Source: Aldehydirespirator sp965203635 (GTDB lineage Bacteria; Actinomycetota; Acidimicrobiia; Acidimicrobiales; Aldehydirespiratoraceae). Taken from it: a DNA stretch of 64,000 bases. Location of the stretch: NCBI GenBank assembly GCA_965203635.1, contig OZ241903.1:1736001-1800000 (forward strand), written 5' to 3'. Below are positions 17,697 to 26,241 of this stretch, piece after piece. The translations under genes were made by a program, and so were the position numbers. Position 1 is the first letter of the stretch, and every line of letters begins with the position of its first letter. The notes below the pieces were generated by a model. The model did no database searches. It worked only from the letters and a program-made list of their open reading frames with translations, and was not told where the DNA came from.

Positions 17697-17732
17697 AACA
17701 CCCGGCCTCCCGGCGCGGTCAGTCGCACGACA
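17669..17732. repeat. 32-bp tandem duplication at the hemE/hemY junction
   Basis: Copies at 17669-17700 and 17701-17732 differ at one base. The unit carries both the hemE stop and the hemY start (GTGCGACTGACC on the minus strand), so before duplication the two genes would have overlapped. Now the hemE stop (17719-17721) and hemY GTG (17696) are 22 nt apart, with a decoy GTG at 17728. Confidence 0.9.
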
Positions 17733-18768
17733 CCCGGCCCTCGTCGTGCACTACTTGCACCACGCGGGCCAGCACATCAGGATCACTGTCGGGCAGGACG
17801 CCGTGGCCCAGGTTGAAGACGAAGCCGGGATGGCCGTCGTTGGCGGCCAGCACGGCGCGGGCCGCGTCGCAGGCCGCCGACTCTCCGGCCAGCACCACCG
17901 CGGGGTCCAGGTTTCCCTGCAGTGCCCGTCCGGGCCCCACCCGCAGCCGGGCCGCGTCGATGGGCACGCGGAAGTCCACGCCCACCACCTCCGCACCGCA
18001 GCCTCCCATCTGGTCGAGAAGCTCACCGGTGCCGACCCCGAAATGGATACGCGGCACACCGGTGGAGCCCACCGCCTCCAGCACCCTCGCGGAGTGCGGG
18101 GCGACACCCCGCCGGTACTGATCGGGCGACAATGCCCCCGCCCAGCTGTCGAACAGCTGCACCGCGGCCGCGCCGGCCTCCACCTGCGCCAGCAGTGAGG
18201 CGATGGCGAGGTCGGCGAGGCGGTCCATGAGCTCGTGCCACAGGCCTTCGTCGCCGACCATCAGCGCCTTGGTCCTGGCATGGTGACGGGACGGTCCCCC
18301 CTCCACCAGGTACGACGCCACCGTGAACGGGGCCCCGGCGAACCCGATGAGGGGCACCTCCAGCATCTCGACGGCGCGGCGGACGGTCTCGATCACATAC
18401 GGCGTGTCGGAGAGGGGATCGAGCGGGCGCAGGCGGTCAAGGTCGCCGCGGGCCGCGAAGGGATGCTCCACGACCGGCCCGGTGCCGGGCACGACATCGA
18501 CGCCGAAGCCGACGGCATGGGCCGGCACCACGATGTCGCTGAACAGGATGGCGGCGTCCACGCCGTAGCGGCGCACCGGCTGCAGCGTGATCTCCGCGGC
18601 CCGGTCGGCGTCGGCAATGGCGTCGAGTATCGAGCCGGCGCCCCGCACGGCCCGGTACTCCGGAAGGGATCGGCCGGCCTGGCGCATGAACCACACCGGC
18701 ACCCGCCGATGGGGCTGCCGGCGACAGGCCCGCACGAAGTCGCTGTCGTCGAAGCGGCCGCTGCTCAT
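17719..18768 (-). CDS. hemE: uroporphyrinogen decarboxylase
   Basis: A 349-residue UroD. The N-terminal signature VPVWFMRQAGRSLPEYR, with the Arg residues that hold substrate carboxylates, is complete. Other family motifs are DAAILFSDIVVPAHAVGFGV, with the catalytic Asp, IGFAGAPFTVASYLVEGG, FDSWAGALSP, and VFNLGHGVLPDSDPDVLARV at the C-terminus. It decarboxylates uroporphyrinogen III to coproporphyrinogen III in the cytosol. It is the first gene of a hemE-hemY-cyclase-Lnt run on the minus strand. The stop codon lies inside the upstream copy of a 32-bp duplication. Confidence 0.95.
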   Translation of the reverse strand: MSSGRFDDSDFVRACRRQPHRRVPVWFMRQAGRSLPEYRAVRGAGSILDAIADADRAAEITLQPVRRYGVDAAILFSDIVVPAHAVGFGVDVVPGTGPVVEHPFAARGDLDRLRPLDPLSDTPYVIETVRRAVEMLEVPLIGFAGAPFTVASYLVEGGPSRHHARTKALMVGDEGLWHELMDRLADLAIASLLAQVEAGAAAVQLFDSWAGALSPDQYRRGVAPHSARVLEAVGSTGVPRIHFGVGTGELLDQMGGCGAEVVGVDFRVPIDAARLRVGPGRALQGNLDPAVVLAGESAACDAARAVLAANDGHPGFVFNLGHGVLPDSDPDVLARVVQVVHDEGRVSCD

Positions 18769-18804
18769 CGCGTCAAGCCAGTGGTGGAGGGGTCGGGGCG
18801 CCGA

Positions 18805-20049
18805 TCAGCCCGCGGCCCGACGCAGCAGGCCGGCCTGACGCCGGTTGTCGCGGTCGGTGACGATGCGCCGGACGGCCTGGTCCGCGACTGCGGCCATCTC
18901 GGCTCGCCACACCCACATGGGATCGCTGCGATCAGCCTTCTCGGAGCCGTGGCCGGTGCGGTCGACCTCCTCGCCGCTTCCCGTGTCCACCCGTTCCACC
19001 CCGTCGGCGTCGGGTTCCACCACGAGCACGGCGATGCCCCGGCGGCGCAGCCCGTCCAGCTCCTCGTTCAGCTTGTCGTCGACCCACTGCCGGCGCGCCG
19101 CCCGCATGGCCCGACCGTCGTCCCATGCCCGTTCCAGCGCCTCCGACCACCAGACCCGGTCAGCGGTCTGGGGCCGGGGCTCGCCCAGCCCCACGCCCGA
19201 GCGGGCGCTGGTCCAGGCCTCCGACAGCGAGCCGCGGACCGCCGACCACCCCGCCGTGCCGCTCATCGGCGACGACACGACGACCAGGTCGAAGGCGGGC
19301 GGCCCCATCAGGTCGGCGTTGGTGTAGGAGTGCAGGCCGCCGTCGATGTAGCGCTTCCCGTCCACGGTGACCGGCTCGAAGAGGACCGGGACCGCGCAAC
19401 TGGCCCGGACCGCCTCGGCCGCGGTGGCCTGAAGGTCGTCGCGCCCGAAGACGACACGCTCGCCGTCGGAGAGCCGCACGACCGGGACCCAGAAGCGGTC
19501 CGCGGGCCAGGGCTCCGGATGCAGCTCGGCCATGCGCTGCTGGAGGGCCTCGGTGGTGCGTGTGCCCCGTGGCAGCAGGCCGACGGCGGCGTGCAACGGC
19601 CGGGCCTGCCACGGCGGCCACAGAGCCCTCGCCACCAGCGTCGGCGACTGGGGCCCCTGCGCGGTCCAGTCGCGTTCGCTGCGGCCCTCGCTGTAGGGGG
19701 TGACGACCCGGTCGATGATGGCTTGCCCCTCGTCGCTGACGGGCTCGCCGCGGCGATGGGCGTATAGATCCGCCGGCGGGATGCCGGCTCGCAGGCACAG
19801 TCCGGTGATGGCTCCGGCCGAGGTGCCCAGTATCAGGTCCGCGCTGCGGGCGTCCCAGCCCGTGACATCGTGCAGCGCCCGGACCACGCCCGCGTGCCAA
19901 GCCTCGGCGGCCGCGCCCCCGGCGCTGAGGACCAGCCCCACCGAGATCCGGTCGCCGGAGCCGCCCTCGGAGGGACCGGGGGCGGCCGCTTCGTCGACTA
20001 TCTCGGCGTCGCTGACTCCGTCGAGTCGATCGGGCTCAGTCGAGTCCAT
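18805..20049 (-). CDS. patatin-like phospholipase
   Basis: A 414-residue patatin-family hydrolase. The oxyanion glycines are in LVLSAGGAAAEAWHAGVVRA, the nucleophile elbow is LGTSAGAITG (GxSxG), and the catalytic Asp is in YIDGGLHSYTNADLM (DGG), so the Ser-Asp dyad is complete. These enzymes hydrolyse acyl esters of lipids. The C-terminal third (DKLNEELDGLRRRGIAVLVV) is charged and helical. There is no signal peptide. ATG 20049 is used; an in-frame GTG at 20058 is equally possible. It ends 36 nt before hemE and is divergent from the HelR-like gene. Confidence 0.88.
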   Translation of the reverse strand: MDSTEPDRLDGVSDAEIVDEAAAPGPSEGGSGDRISVGLVLSAGGAAAEAWHAGVVRALHDVTGWDARSADLILGTSAGAITGLCLRAGIPPADLYAHRRGEPVSDEGQAIIDRVVTPYSEGRSERDWTAQGPQSPTLVARALWPPWQARPLHAAVGLLPRGTRTTEALQQRMAELHPEPWPADRFWVPVVRLSDGERVVFGRDDLQATAAEAVRASCAVPVLFEPVTVDGKRYIDGGLHSYTNADLMGPPAFDLVVVSSPMSGTAGWSAVRGSLSEAWTSARSGVGLGEPRPQTADRVWWSEALERAWDDGRAMRAARRQWVDDKLNEELDGLRRRGIAVLVVEPDADGVERVDTGSGEEVDRTGHGSEKADRSDPMWVWRAEMAAVADQAVRRIVTDRDNRRQAGLLRRAAG

Positions 20050-20163
20050 GCAGCCCACGATACGGGGGATAAGATCAACAGTTCCCCTGATACCCGGATC
20101 CGTCTCAGAGCGGCCCGCCGCTCTCGGGCGGACCCGGCAGCCAAGCCGAGCCGCGGTTCAGCC

Positions 20164-22341
20164 TTGACCAGTCGCCACCCCGACCTAGAAGCCGAACAGG
20201 CCTACTTCGATCTGGCCCACGCCTGCCTGGACATGGCCCGCGAGCGGGCCACCATGGCCACGTCAGTGTTCCGCACCGGTCGGGGCGGCACCACCCAGGC
20301 CAGATTCGAGCGCGAGGCCATGCTGGAAGCCGCCCTCGCCCGGCTGACCAAGCTCAACATCGGGGACCGGTCGCTGGTGTTCGGCCGCATCGACCCGGCG
20401 GGAACGGGTGAGCGGTTCTACATCGGACGGGTCGGTCTGTGGGACGCCGATCACGACCCGATCCTGGTGGACTGGCGGGCACCGGTGGCCGAGCCCTTCT
20501 ACCGGGCCACCGGCCGCGAGCCGCTCGGCCTGGAGCGCCGGCGGCACTTCGCATCCCGGGGCAGCACCCTGCTGGGGATCGAGGACGAGTTCTTCGGCGA
20601 GAAGGCCGCCATCGGCCTCGACCTGGCCGACCGGGACTTCGACGGCGCCGGCGGCCATCCCGGCGATGGCCGCCTCGACGGACGGCCGGGCTCGGGCGCA
20701 TTGATCGCCTCGCTGGAGGCGGCTCGCACCGGTCGTCTCAGCGACATCGTGTCCACCATCCAGAGCGAGCAGGACAGGGTGATCCGCTCGGAGATGCCGG
20801 GCGTCGTGGTGGTGCAGGGAGGCCCCGGCACCGGCAAGACCGTGGTGGCGCTGCATCGGGCCGCCTACCTGCTGTACACCCACCGGTTCCCCCTGGAGAG
20901 CCAGGGCGTGCTGGTGGTGGGGCCCAACCGCCTGTTCCTCGCCTATATCGAGCAGGTGCTGCCCTCGCTGGGGGAGGCCGGCGTGGAGCAGGCCGTGCTG
21001 GCCGACCTGCTCAGCCCGGCGGTGCGAGTGGCGGGCCTCGACAGCGAGGCCGTCGGCCGCATCAAGGGCGACCCTCGCATGGCCGGAGTGCTGCGCCGCG
21101 CGGTGCGGGACCGCCGCCGGCCCCTGAGAGGCGATCTGACTGTCGGCTACGAGCTGCAGCGGCTGCATCTCAGCGTGGAGCAGTCGGCTGAGATCGTGGC
21201 CGAGGCGTCCCGGAGGATCCGCAAGCACAACGCCGGGCGCCGGCTGGTGGAGGAGGCGTTCTTCGCGGCGCTGGCCGGCAGCGCACGCCGCGCCGCCGAT
21301 CCGGCCCAGGTTCGCGAGAGCCTCTCGGACACGGTCGAGGTGCGCGAGGCGCTGGAGTGGATGTGGCCCGTGCTCACCCCGGCCCACCTGGTGAACGACC
21401 TCTATGGATCGAAGGCGCTGCTGCGCTCCGCGGCCGGCACCCGGCTCGGTGGCGACGAGATCGAACTGCTGCACCGGCCCCGGGCCGGGCACGCCTCCGA
21501 GGTGACGTGGTCGTTCCAGGACGTGCCGATCCTGGACGAGGCCCGCGCCCTGCTGGGGTACCGGCCCGGGCACCGGGAGGAGGACGCGGTCCTGACCTAC
21601 GGCCACATCGTGGTGGACGAGGCCCAGGACCTGTCGCCGATGGAGCTCCGCATGATCGCCCGGCGCAGCCTCAACGGCTCGATGACGGTGGTGGGAGACA
21701 TCGCGCAGGCCACCGGGTCCTGGGCCCACGACGACTGGGAGTCGGTGCTGGAGGGCCTGCCCGACCGGCGCCCGCCCCGGCGGGTGGAGCTGACGCTCGG
21801 CTACCGGATCCCTGCTCCGGCGATGGCGCTGGCGAACCGGGTGCTTCCCTTCGCGTCGCCCGGTGCGGTGCCGCCCTCCACGGTCCGGACCGCCGGCGAC
21901 GAGCCCCGCATCGTGGCCTGCGGCGCGGCCGCGGCGATGGGCGATCCGGCTGCCGCGGGCCGCAACGTCTCCGCGCTGGGCGAGACGCTGGCCGAGGTGA
22001 TCGCCCAGGAGCGGGACGAGGTCGGCGAGGGCAACGTGGCCGTGATCCTGCCCGACTCGCTGCATGAGCCCCTGCGGGTCGAGCTGGCGAGCCGTTCGGT
22101 GGTCTTCGGCGGACCCGGCCGCAGCGGCCTGGAGCAGCAGGTGACGCTGGTGCCGGTGCGCTTGGTGAAGGGCCTCGAGGTCGATGCCGCGGTGGTGGTG
22201 GAGCCGGCCCGCATTGTGGCCGAGGAGTGCCAGGGAGTCCGCTCGCTCTACGTCGCCCTCACCCGCGCCACCCGGCGGGTGACGGTGGTGCACGCCGAGC
22301 CCCTGCCTGAGGTGCTGGCCCAGCCGTACGCGGCGGCCTGA
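20164..22341 (+). CDS. HelD/HelR-like superfamily 1 helicase (RNA polymerase-associated)
   Basis: A 725-residue protein with the HelD/HelR plan. The N-terminal helical arm (LEAEQAYFDLAHACLDMARE) is followed by FYIGRVGLWDADHDPILVDW and RAPVAEPFYRATGREPLG, a hallmark of the family. Walker A is QGGPGTGKTVVALHRAAYLL, Walker B is VVDEAQDLSPMEL, with LTLGYRIPAPAM and a C-terminal SLYVALTRATRRVTVVH. HelD-type proteins pull RNA polymerase off DNA using ATP; actinobacterial HelR can also displace rifamycins. TTG 20164 is the only standard in-frame start downstream of the divergent patatin start, so the start is inferred. The next gene begins 96 nt on. Confidence 0.85.
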   Translation: MTSRHPDLEAEQAYFDLAHACLDMARERATMATSVFRTGRGGTTQARFEREAMLEAALARLTKLNIGDRSLVFGRIDPAGTGERFYIGRVGLWDADHDPILVDWRAPVAEPFYRATGREPLGLERRRHFASRGSTLLGIEDEFFGEKAAIGLDLADRDFDGAGGHPGDGRLDGRPGSGALIASLEAARTGRLSDIVSTIQSEQDRVIRSEMPGVVVVQGGPGTGKTVVALHRAAYLLYTHRFPLESQGVLVVGPNRLFLAYIEQVLPSLGEAGVEQAVLADLLSPAVRVAGLDSEAVGRIKGDPRMAGVLRRAVRDRRRPLRGDLTVGYELQRLHLSVEQSAEIVAEASRRIRKHNAGRRLVEEAFFAALAGSARRAADPAQVRESLSDTVEVREALEWMWPVLTPAHLVNDLYGSKALLRSAAGTRLGGDEIELLHRPRAGHASEVTWSFQDVPILDEARALLGYRPGHREEDAVLTYGHIVVDEAQDLSPMELRMIARRSLNGSMTVVGDIAQATGSWAHDDWESVLEGLPDRRPPRRVELTLGYRIPAPAMALANRVLPFASPGAVPPSTVRTAGDEPRIVACGAAAAMGDPAAAGRNVSALGETLAEVIAQERDEVGEGNVAVILPDSLHEPLRVELASRSVVFGGPGRSGLEQQVTLVPVRLVKGLEVDAAVVVEPARIVAEECQGVRSLYVALTRATRRVTVVHAEPLPEVLAQPYAAA

Positions 22342-22399
22342 GAGCGTCGCGCTCGCTGAGTCAAGCATCCTGAGCCCCAGGCCGTCAGGACACCTAGGG

Positions 22400-22430
22400 T
22401 TGACGCGGTGAGGGATACCGGCATTAGGGT
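22400..22430 (+). promoter_or_regulatory. promoter placing transcription start at or next to the ATG
   Basis: TTGACG (22400-22405) and TAGGGT (22425-22430) are 19 nt apart. Start would fall at about 22437, next to ATG 22438, and no ribosome site is spaced properly before that ATG, so the ABC ATPase gene may be leaderless. TATAAG at 22430-22435 is an alternative -10. Confidence 0.4.
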
Positions 22431-22437
22431 ATAAGGC

Positions 22438-23625
22438 ATGCTTGATAGCGCTGCGGCGCCGGGCACCCCGGAGGCTCGATCCTCGGAGGCTGCGACCGCG
22501 GAGGTGCCGCAACGACGAGGCCGTTGGATCGTCGCCGACGATGTCAGCGTCACCCTCGGGGGGGCACCGGTCCTCCGCAGCGCCACCATCACCACGGAGG
22601 CTGGTCGCACGCTGGCGCTGCTCGGTCCGAGCGGATGCGGCAAGACGACCCTGCTGAGGGTGCTGGCCGGGCTTCAGCGGCTCGAGTCCGGTCATGTCTT
22701 CATCGGCGGCAAGCTGATGTCGGGGCCCGCGGAGCCGAAGAACGGCACGGCCGGCAACGGAGTCTCACGCAACGGCAGCTCACCTCACATGGTGCATGTG
22801 GCCGCCGACAAGCGGGGCGTCGGGATGGTGTTCCAGGACTGGTCGCTGTTCCCGCATCTCACCGTGGCGGCCAACGTGGCCTTCGGCCTGCCCCGCTCGG
22901 AGCGGCCCCGCAGCCGGGTCCTGCCCCGACCGGCGTCGCGCCGGGTGCGCGACCTCCTGGACATGGTGGGGATCGCGGAGCTGGCCGACCGGCTGCCCGG
23001 CTCCCTCTCGGGAGGTCAGCAGCAGCGGGTGGCGCTGGCCCGGGCGCTGGCGCCCCAGCCGTCGGCGCTGCTGCTCGACGAGCCCTTCTCGAGCCTCGAC
23101 ACCACCCTGAGGGTGGAGGTCCGCGCCGAAGTGGCCGCCCTGCTGCGAGAGCTGGAGGTCACCTGCGTGTTCGTCACCCACGACCAGGACGAGGCCTTCG
23201 TGCTCGGCGACGAGGTGGCCGTGATGCGCGACGGCGCCGTCATCCAGCAGGCCTCGCCCGCGGTGCTCTACGAGCGGCCCTCGGACCGTTGGCTGGCCGG
23301 TTTCGTGGGCGAGGCCGACACTGTCGTGGGCCGGGCCGAGGGCGACATCGCCTACACCGCTATGGGGCCCATGAAGCTCCAGTCGCCTCTCCACGGCGAG
23401 GTGGACGTGCTGCTGCGGCCCGAGGAGCTGGCGCTGACCGAGGGCAACTCAGGCACCGTCGACCACATCGAGTTCTTCGGCCACGACACCCTGTACTACG
23501 TCCGCGACGCCGCCGGCGGCGTGCTGCGCTGCCGGGCCACCGGGGCCCCCCGGTTCGGCATCGGCTCCGGTGTCGACGTCCGCCACAGCGGCGAGCGCAC
23601 CGTGGCCTTCCCCCGCTCCGTCTAG
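22438..23625 (+). CDS. ABC transporter ATPase (FbpC/PotA-type importer subunit)
   Basis: A 395-residue ATPase. Walker A is LLGPSGCGKTTLLRVLAG, the signature is GSLSGGQQQRVALARALAP, and Walker B is ALLLDEPFSSLDTTLRVE with the H-loop FVTHDQDEAF. A C-terminal TOBE-like region with VDVLLRPEELAL is typical of ferric, spermidine/putrescine or sulfate importers. There is an unusual 30-residue insert after the Walker A helix (KNGTAGNGVSRNGSS) with Asn/Gly/Ser repeats. No permease or binding protein lies next to it, so partners must be elsewhere. Its stop overlaps the 3' end of the convergent Rieske gene by 4 nt. A preceding promoter suggests a leaderless transcript. Confidence 0.85.
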   Translation: MLDSAAAPGTPEARSSEAATAEVPQRRGRWIVADDVSVTLGGAPVLRSATITTEAGRTLALLGPSGCGKTTLLRVLAGLQRLESGHVFIGGKLMSGPAEPKNGTAGNGVSRNGSSPHMVHVAADKRGVGMVFQDWSLFPHLTVAANVAFGLPRSERPRSRVLPRPASRRVRDLLDMVGIAELADRLPGSLSGGQQQRVALARALAPQPSALLLDEPFSSLDTTLRVEVRAEVAALLRELEVTCVFVTHDQDEAFVLGDEVAVMRDGAVIQQASPAVLYERPSDRWLAGFVGEADTVVGRAEGDIAYTAMGPMKLQSPLHGEVDVLLRPEELALTEGNSGTVDHIEFFGHDTLYYVRDAAGGVLRCRATGAPRFGIGSGVDVRHSGERTVAFPRSV

Positions 23626-24674
23626 CCGGACGCCTCCGCGCCGGTCTCGGCCACCAGGTCGGCCAGCATCCGGCGCATCTCCAGGGTGATGCGGTCGGCC
23701 TTGGAGTGGTACTCGAGCGCCGGCACCAGCGGAACCGCCTTGGTGCCGATGCGCTGCAGCAACACGCTGTCCTCGGCCGCCACCGCCTGCTGGAAGGCCA
23801 CCGTGTCGGCGATGGCGTCGGGCTCGTCGTCGATGTCGTTGCGGTAGTCGGTGCAGTAGAGCCGGGTGGTGGCCGCATCCACGGGCTGGTGGCAGAAGCT
23901 GATGGTCAGCACCATGCCCTCCTCGGGGTAGCCGATGCGCAGGTACACGTGGTGGGGGGCGGTGAACACGAACAGCAGCTCCCGCTCCACCACCTTGTAG
24001 TCGCCGTCGGCGCCCATCGAGTCGTCCAGGGCCTTGGTGAAGTGGCGGTGGTGGGCGGTGAAGCGCCAGCCGTCGCGCTCCATCTTGTAGTCCCGCACCA
24101 GCTTGTCGTCCGGGTCGCCGAACGTGCCCAGGTGCACGAACGGCAGATGGCCGAGGTCGAGGAAGTTGTCGGCCATCTGGGCCGCCCCCGCGTTCCAGTC
24201 CGACGGCGGCAGGTGGCAGGTGACGAAGCTGGGGTCGTGGTGCTCGGGGACCTCCGGCAGCGGCGCGATCGGGTCCTCGGGCGCCAGCCACACCAGGTCC
24301 AGCGCCTCGGCCACTCCCGCGGCCGCGGTGGCGCACGCCCGGGCCGGTATGGGCAGGTCCGGATCGACCGCGGGTATCTCCACGCAGGTCCCGTCGGCCG
24401 CGAACCGGAAGCCGTGGTAGGCGCATCGCAGGGTGTCTCCCTCGATGGTCCCCGCGCTGAGCGGCGAGTAGCGGTGCGGGCAGGGGTCCCGCAGAGCGGT
24501 CAGCTCGCCTCCCAGCCGCACCAGGCACCAGCGCTCGCCCAGCAGGTCCACCGCCACCGGCTGGTCGTCGCCGACGTCCGCGCTGCGGGCCACCGGATGC
24601 CAGCACCGTCGCAGCGCCGGATGCTCGTTGTCGATCCAGGTGGTGCTCCAGGATGTGTCGGCGGAAGCGTCCAT
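23622..24674 (-). CDS. Rieske non-heme iron oxygenase (VanA-like, single alpha subunit)
   Basis: A 350-residue protein. The Rieske [2Fe-2S] motif is DPCPHRYSPL ... LRCAYHGFRF (CxH...CxxH). The mononuclear iron site is in DNFLDLGHLPFVHLGTFGD. The family oxidises aromatic or other ring compounds, often as O- or N-demethylases, with an external reductase. ATG 24674 (MDASADTSW) has a GAGGAGGGGG site just upstream; a longer frame to 24794 is rejected. It is the last gene of a minus-strand run: PanB-like protein, two amidohydrolases, Rieske oxygenase. No reductase is encoded nearby, so a housekeeping ferredoxin/reductase is presumably used. Confidence 0.85.
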   Translation of the reverse strand: MDASADTSWSTTWIDNEHPALRRCWHPVARSADVGDDQPVAVDLLGERWCLVRLGGELTALRDPCPHRYSPLSAGTIEGDTLRCAYHGFRFAADGTCVEIPAVDPDLPIPARACATAAAGVAEALDLVWLAPEDPIAPLPEVPEHHDPSFVTCHLPPSDWNAGAAQMADNFLDLGHLPFVHLGTFGDPDDKLVRDYKMERDGWRFTAHHRHFTKALDDSMGADGDYKVVERELLFVFTAPHHVYLRIGYPEEGMVLTISFCHQPVDAATTRLYCTDYRNDIDDEPDAIADTVAFQQAVAAEDSVLLQRIGTKAVPLVPALEYHSKADRITLEMRRMLADLVAETGAEASG

Positions 24675-24699
24675 CGGTGTCCCCCTCCTCGCGCCCGGT

Positions 24700-26190
24700 C
24701 TAGTCGACGGCCCCGAACGCGGGCGTGATCTGCGCCAGCCGCTCCACGGGAGCCGGTTCGGCCATTGCGTAGTCGTGAATCTCGGTGAGCACATCCACGT
24801 AGCGGTCGTAGAAGGCTTGGCGCTCGGGCAGGTGCTCGTGTAGGCGCCGCTGCAGGTCGCGGGAGCGCTCGGCCATGGCCGCGTCGTCCACCCGGGTCGA
24901 CCGGCCCTCCGACACCATGACCTCGCCGCCGACGATCACGGTGTGCACCGACTCGCCGTGCTCGGCCAGCACCAGGCTGGCCACCAGGCCCTCGGCGTGG
25001 ACCGGCACATGGCGCTCGGTGTCCAGCAGCACGACGTCGGCCGCACACCCCGGCTGCAGCGAGCCCAGCGGCTGGCCTAGGGCGTCGGCCCCGCCCCGCA
25101 GGCACATCTTCCAGATGGTGCGGGCTTGGGGCCAGCGCGAGTGCGACCCGTGCAGCGTCTGCAGGAGCATCGCGAACTTCATCGCCTCGAACATGTTCTG
25201 GTTGTCGTTGGAGGCCGCCCCGTCGGCGCCCAGCGCCACGCTGACGGAGCCCTCCAGCAGGTCGGTCACCGGCAGGATCCCCGACCCGCACCGCAGATTC
25301 GACACCGGGTTGTGCACGACGGTGGCCCCGCAGCGCCGCACCGTCGAGTACTCGTCGGGGTCCATCCACACGCAGTGGGCCAGGCTGGCACCGGGGTACA
25401 GCAACCCGAGGTCCTCGAGGTAGGACACGCTGGATCGGCCGTATCGCTCGAGGTTGGCGGCGATCTGGGTCCTGGTCTCCAGCACGTGGGTGTGGAAGCC
25501 CGCGCCCCTCTCGCGGGCCAGCCGGGCCAAGCCCTCCATCAGCTCGTGGCTGCTGCGTTGCGGGGCGGAGGGTCCCACCATCGGCAGGAGCCGGGAGTGG
25601 GCGCCCTGCCAGCGGTCGAAGAATCCGGCCATGGCTTCCAGCAGCCCTCCGACGTCGAACGGGTCGCCCAGCGGATCGGGCTTGGGACTCGTAGCACCCT
25701 CGAACGACATCGTGTCGAAGATGTCGAGGTCGCCGATCATGGGCGCCAGCCCGACCCGCATCCCGGCGTCGGCGTAGGCGCTCATGAGGGCTTCCGAGTA
25801 GTTCTCGAAGTCCCACGGCGGCACCCATGCGTGGTCGAGCACCGACGTGCAGCCCGACTCGAGCATCTCCAGCGCTCCCGCCATGGCCAGCGTGTAGCCG
25901 TCCTCGGCCGTGACGGAGACTGTCCCGAACACCGCCCACATCAGCCACAGGTCGAGCGGCAGGTTGGGGGTCACTCCCCGGTCGAGGTTCTGGCCGGAGT
26001 GGGTGTGGGCGTTGATCAGGCCCGGCATGGCCACCATGCCGTCGGCCTCCACGACCTGGGCCGAACCGGGGCGCAGACCGGTGCCGACCTCTGTGATGGT
26101 GCCTCCGGTGGCGCGGATGTCGGCCACCTGAAGGGGACCGTCGGTGTCGAGGATCGTCGCCCCCCGAACCAGCAGCTCGGAGGTGCTCAT
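24700..26190 (-). CDS. metal-dependent amidohydrolase (TRZ/ATZ, MTA/SAH deaminase-like)
   Basis: A 496-residue amidohydrolase. Metal ligands are visible as LINAHTHSGQNLDRG (HxH near residue 62), FHTHVLETRTQ, SLAHCVWMDPDE and LGADGAASNDNQNMFEAM (Asp). The last motif closely follows the GTDGAASNN signature of methylthioadenosine/adenosylhomocysteine deaminases and triazine hydrolases. These enzymes hydrolyse C-N or C-Cl bonds on heterocycles. It lies 26 nt upstream of the Rieske gene and follows a paralogue, so two hydrolytic steps may act in sequence on one substrate. The substrate is unknown. Confidence 0.85.
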   Translation of the reverse strand: MSTSELLVRGATILDTDGPLQVADIRATGGTITEVGTGLRPGSAQVVEADGMVAMPGLINAHTHSGQNLDRGVTPNLPLDLWLMWAVFGTVSVTAEDGYTLAMAGALEMLESGCTSVLDHAWVPPWDFENYSEALMSAYADAGMRVGLAPMIGDLDIFDTMSFEGATSPKPDPLGDPFDVGGLLEAMAGFFDRWQGAHSRLLPMVGPSAPQRSSHELMEGLARLARERGAGFHTHVLETRTQIAANLERYGRSSVSYLEDLGLLYPGASLAHCVWMDPDEYSTVRRCGATVVHNPVSNLRCGSGILPVTDLLEGSVSVALGADGAASNDNQNMFEAMKFAMLLQTLHGSHSRWPQARTIWKMCLRGGADALGQPLGSLQPGCAADVVLLDTERHVPVHAEGLVASLVLAEHGESVHTVIVGGEVMVSEGRSTRVDDAAMAERSRDLQRRLHEHLPERQAFYDRYVDVLTEIHDYAMAEPAPVERLAQITPAFGAVD

Positions 26191-26198
26191 GGCAGCCC

Positions 26199-26241
26199 GT
26201 GCCTCACAGTGGCCGGTGCCTCACGGGAACTCGTGCCTCAC
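26199..26241. repeat. three short GTGCCTCAC repeats, 17 bp apart
   Basis: GTGCCTCAC occurs at 26199-26207, 26216-26224 and 26233-26241, filling the gap between the two amidohydrolase genes and including the stop codon of the upstream one. It looks like a small tandem duplication with no clear role. Confidence 0.6.
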
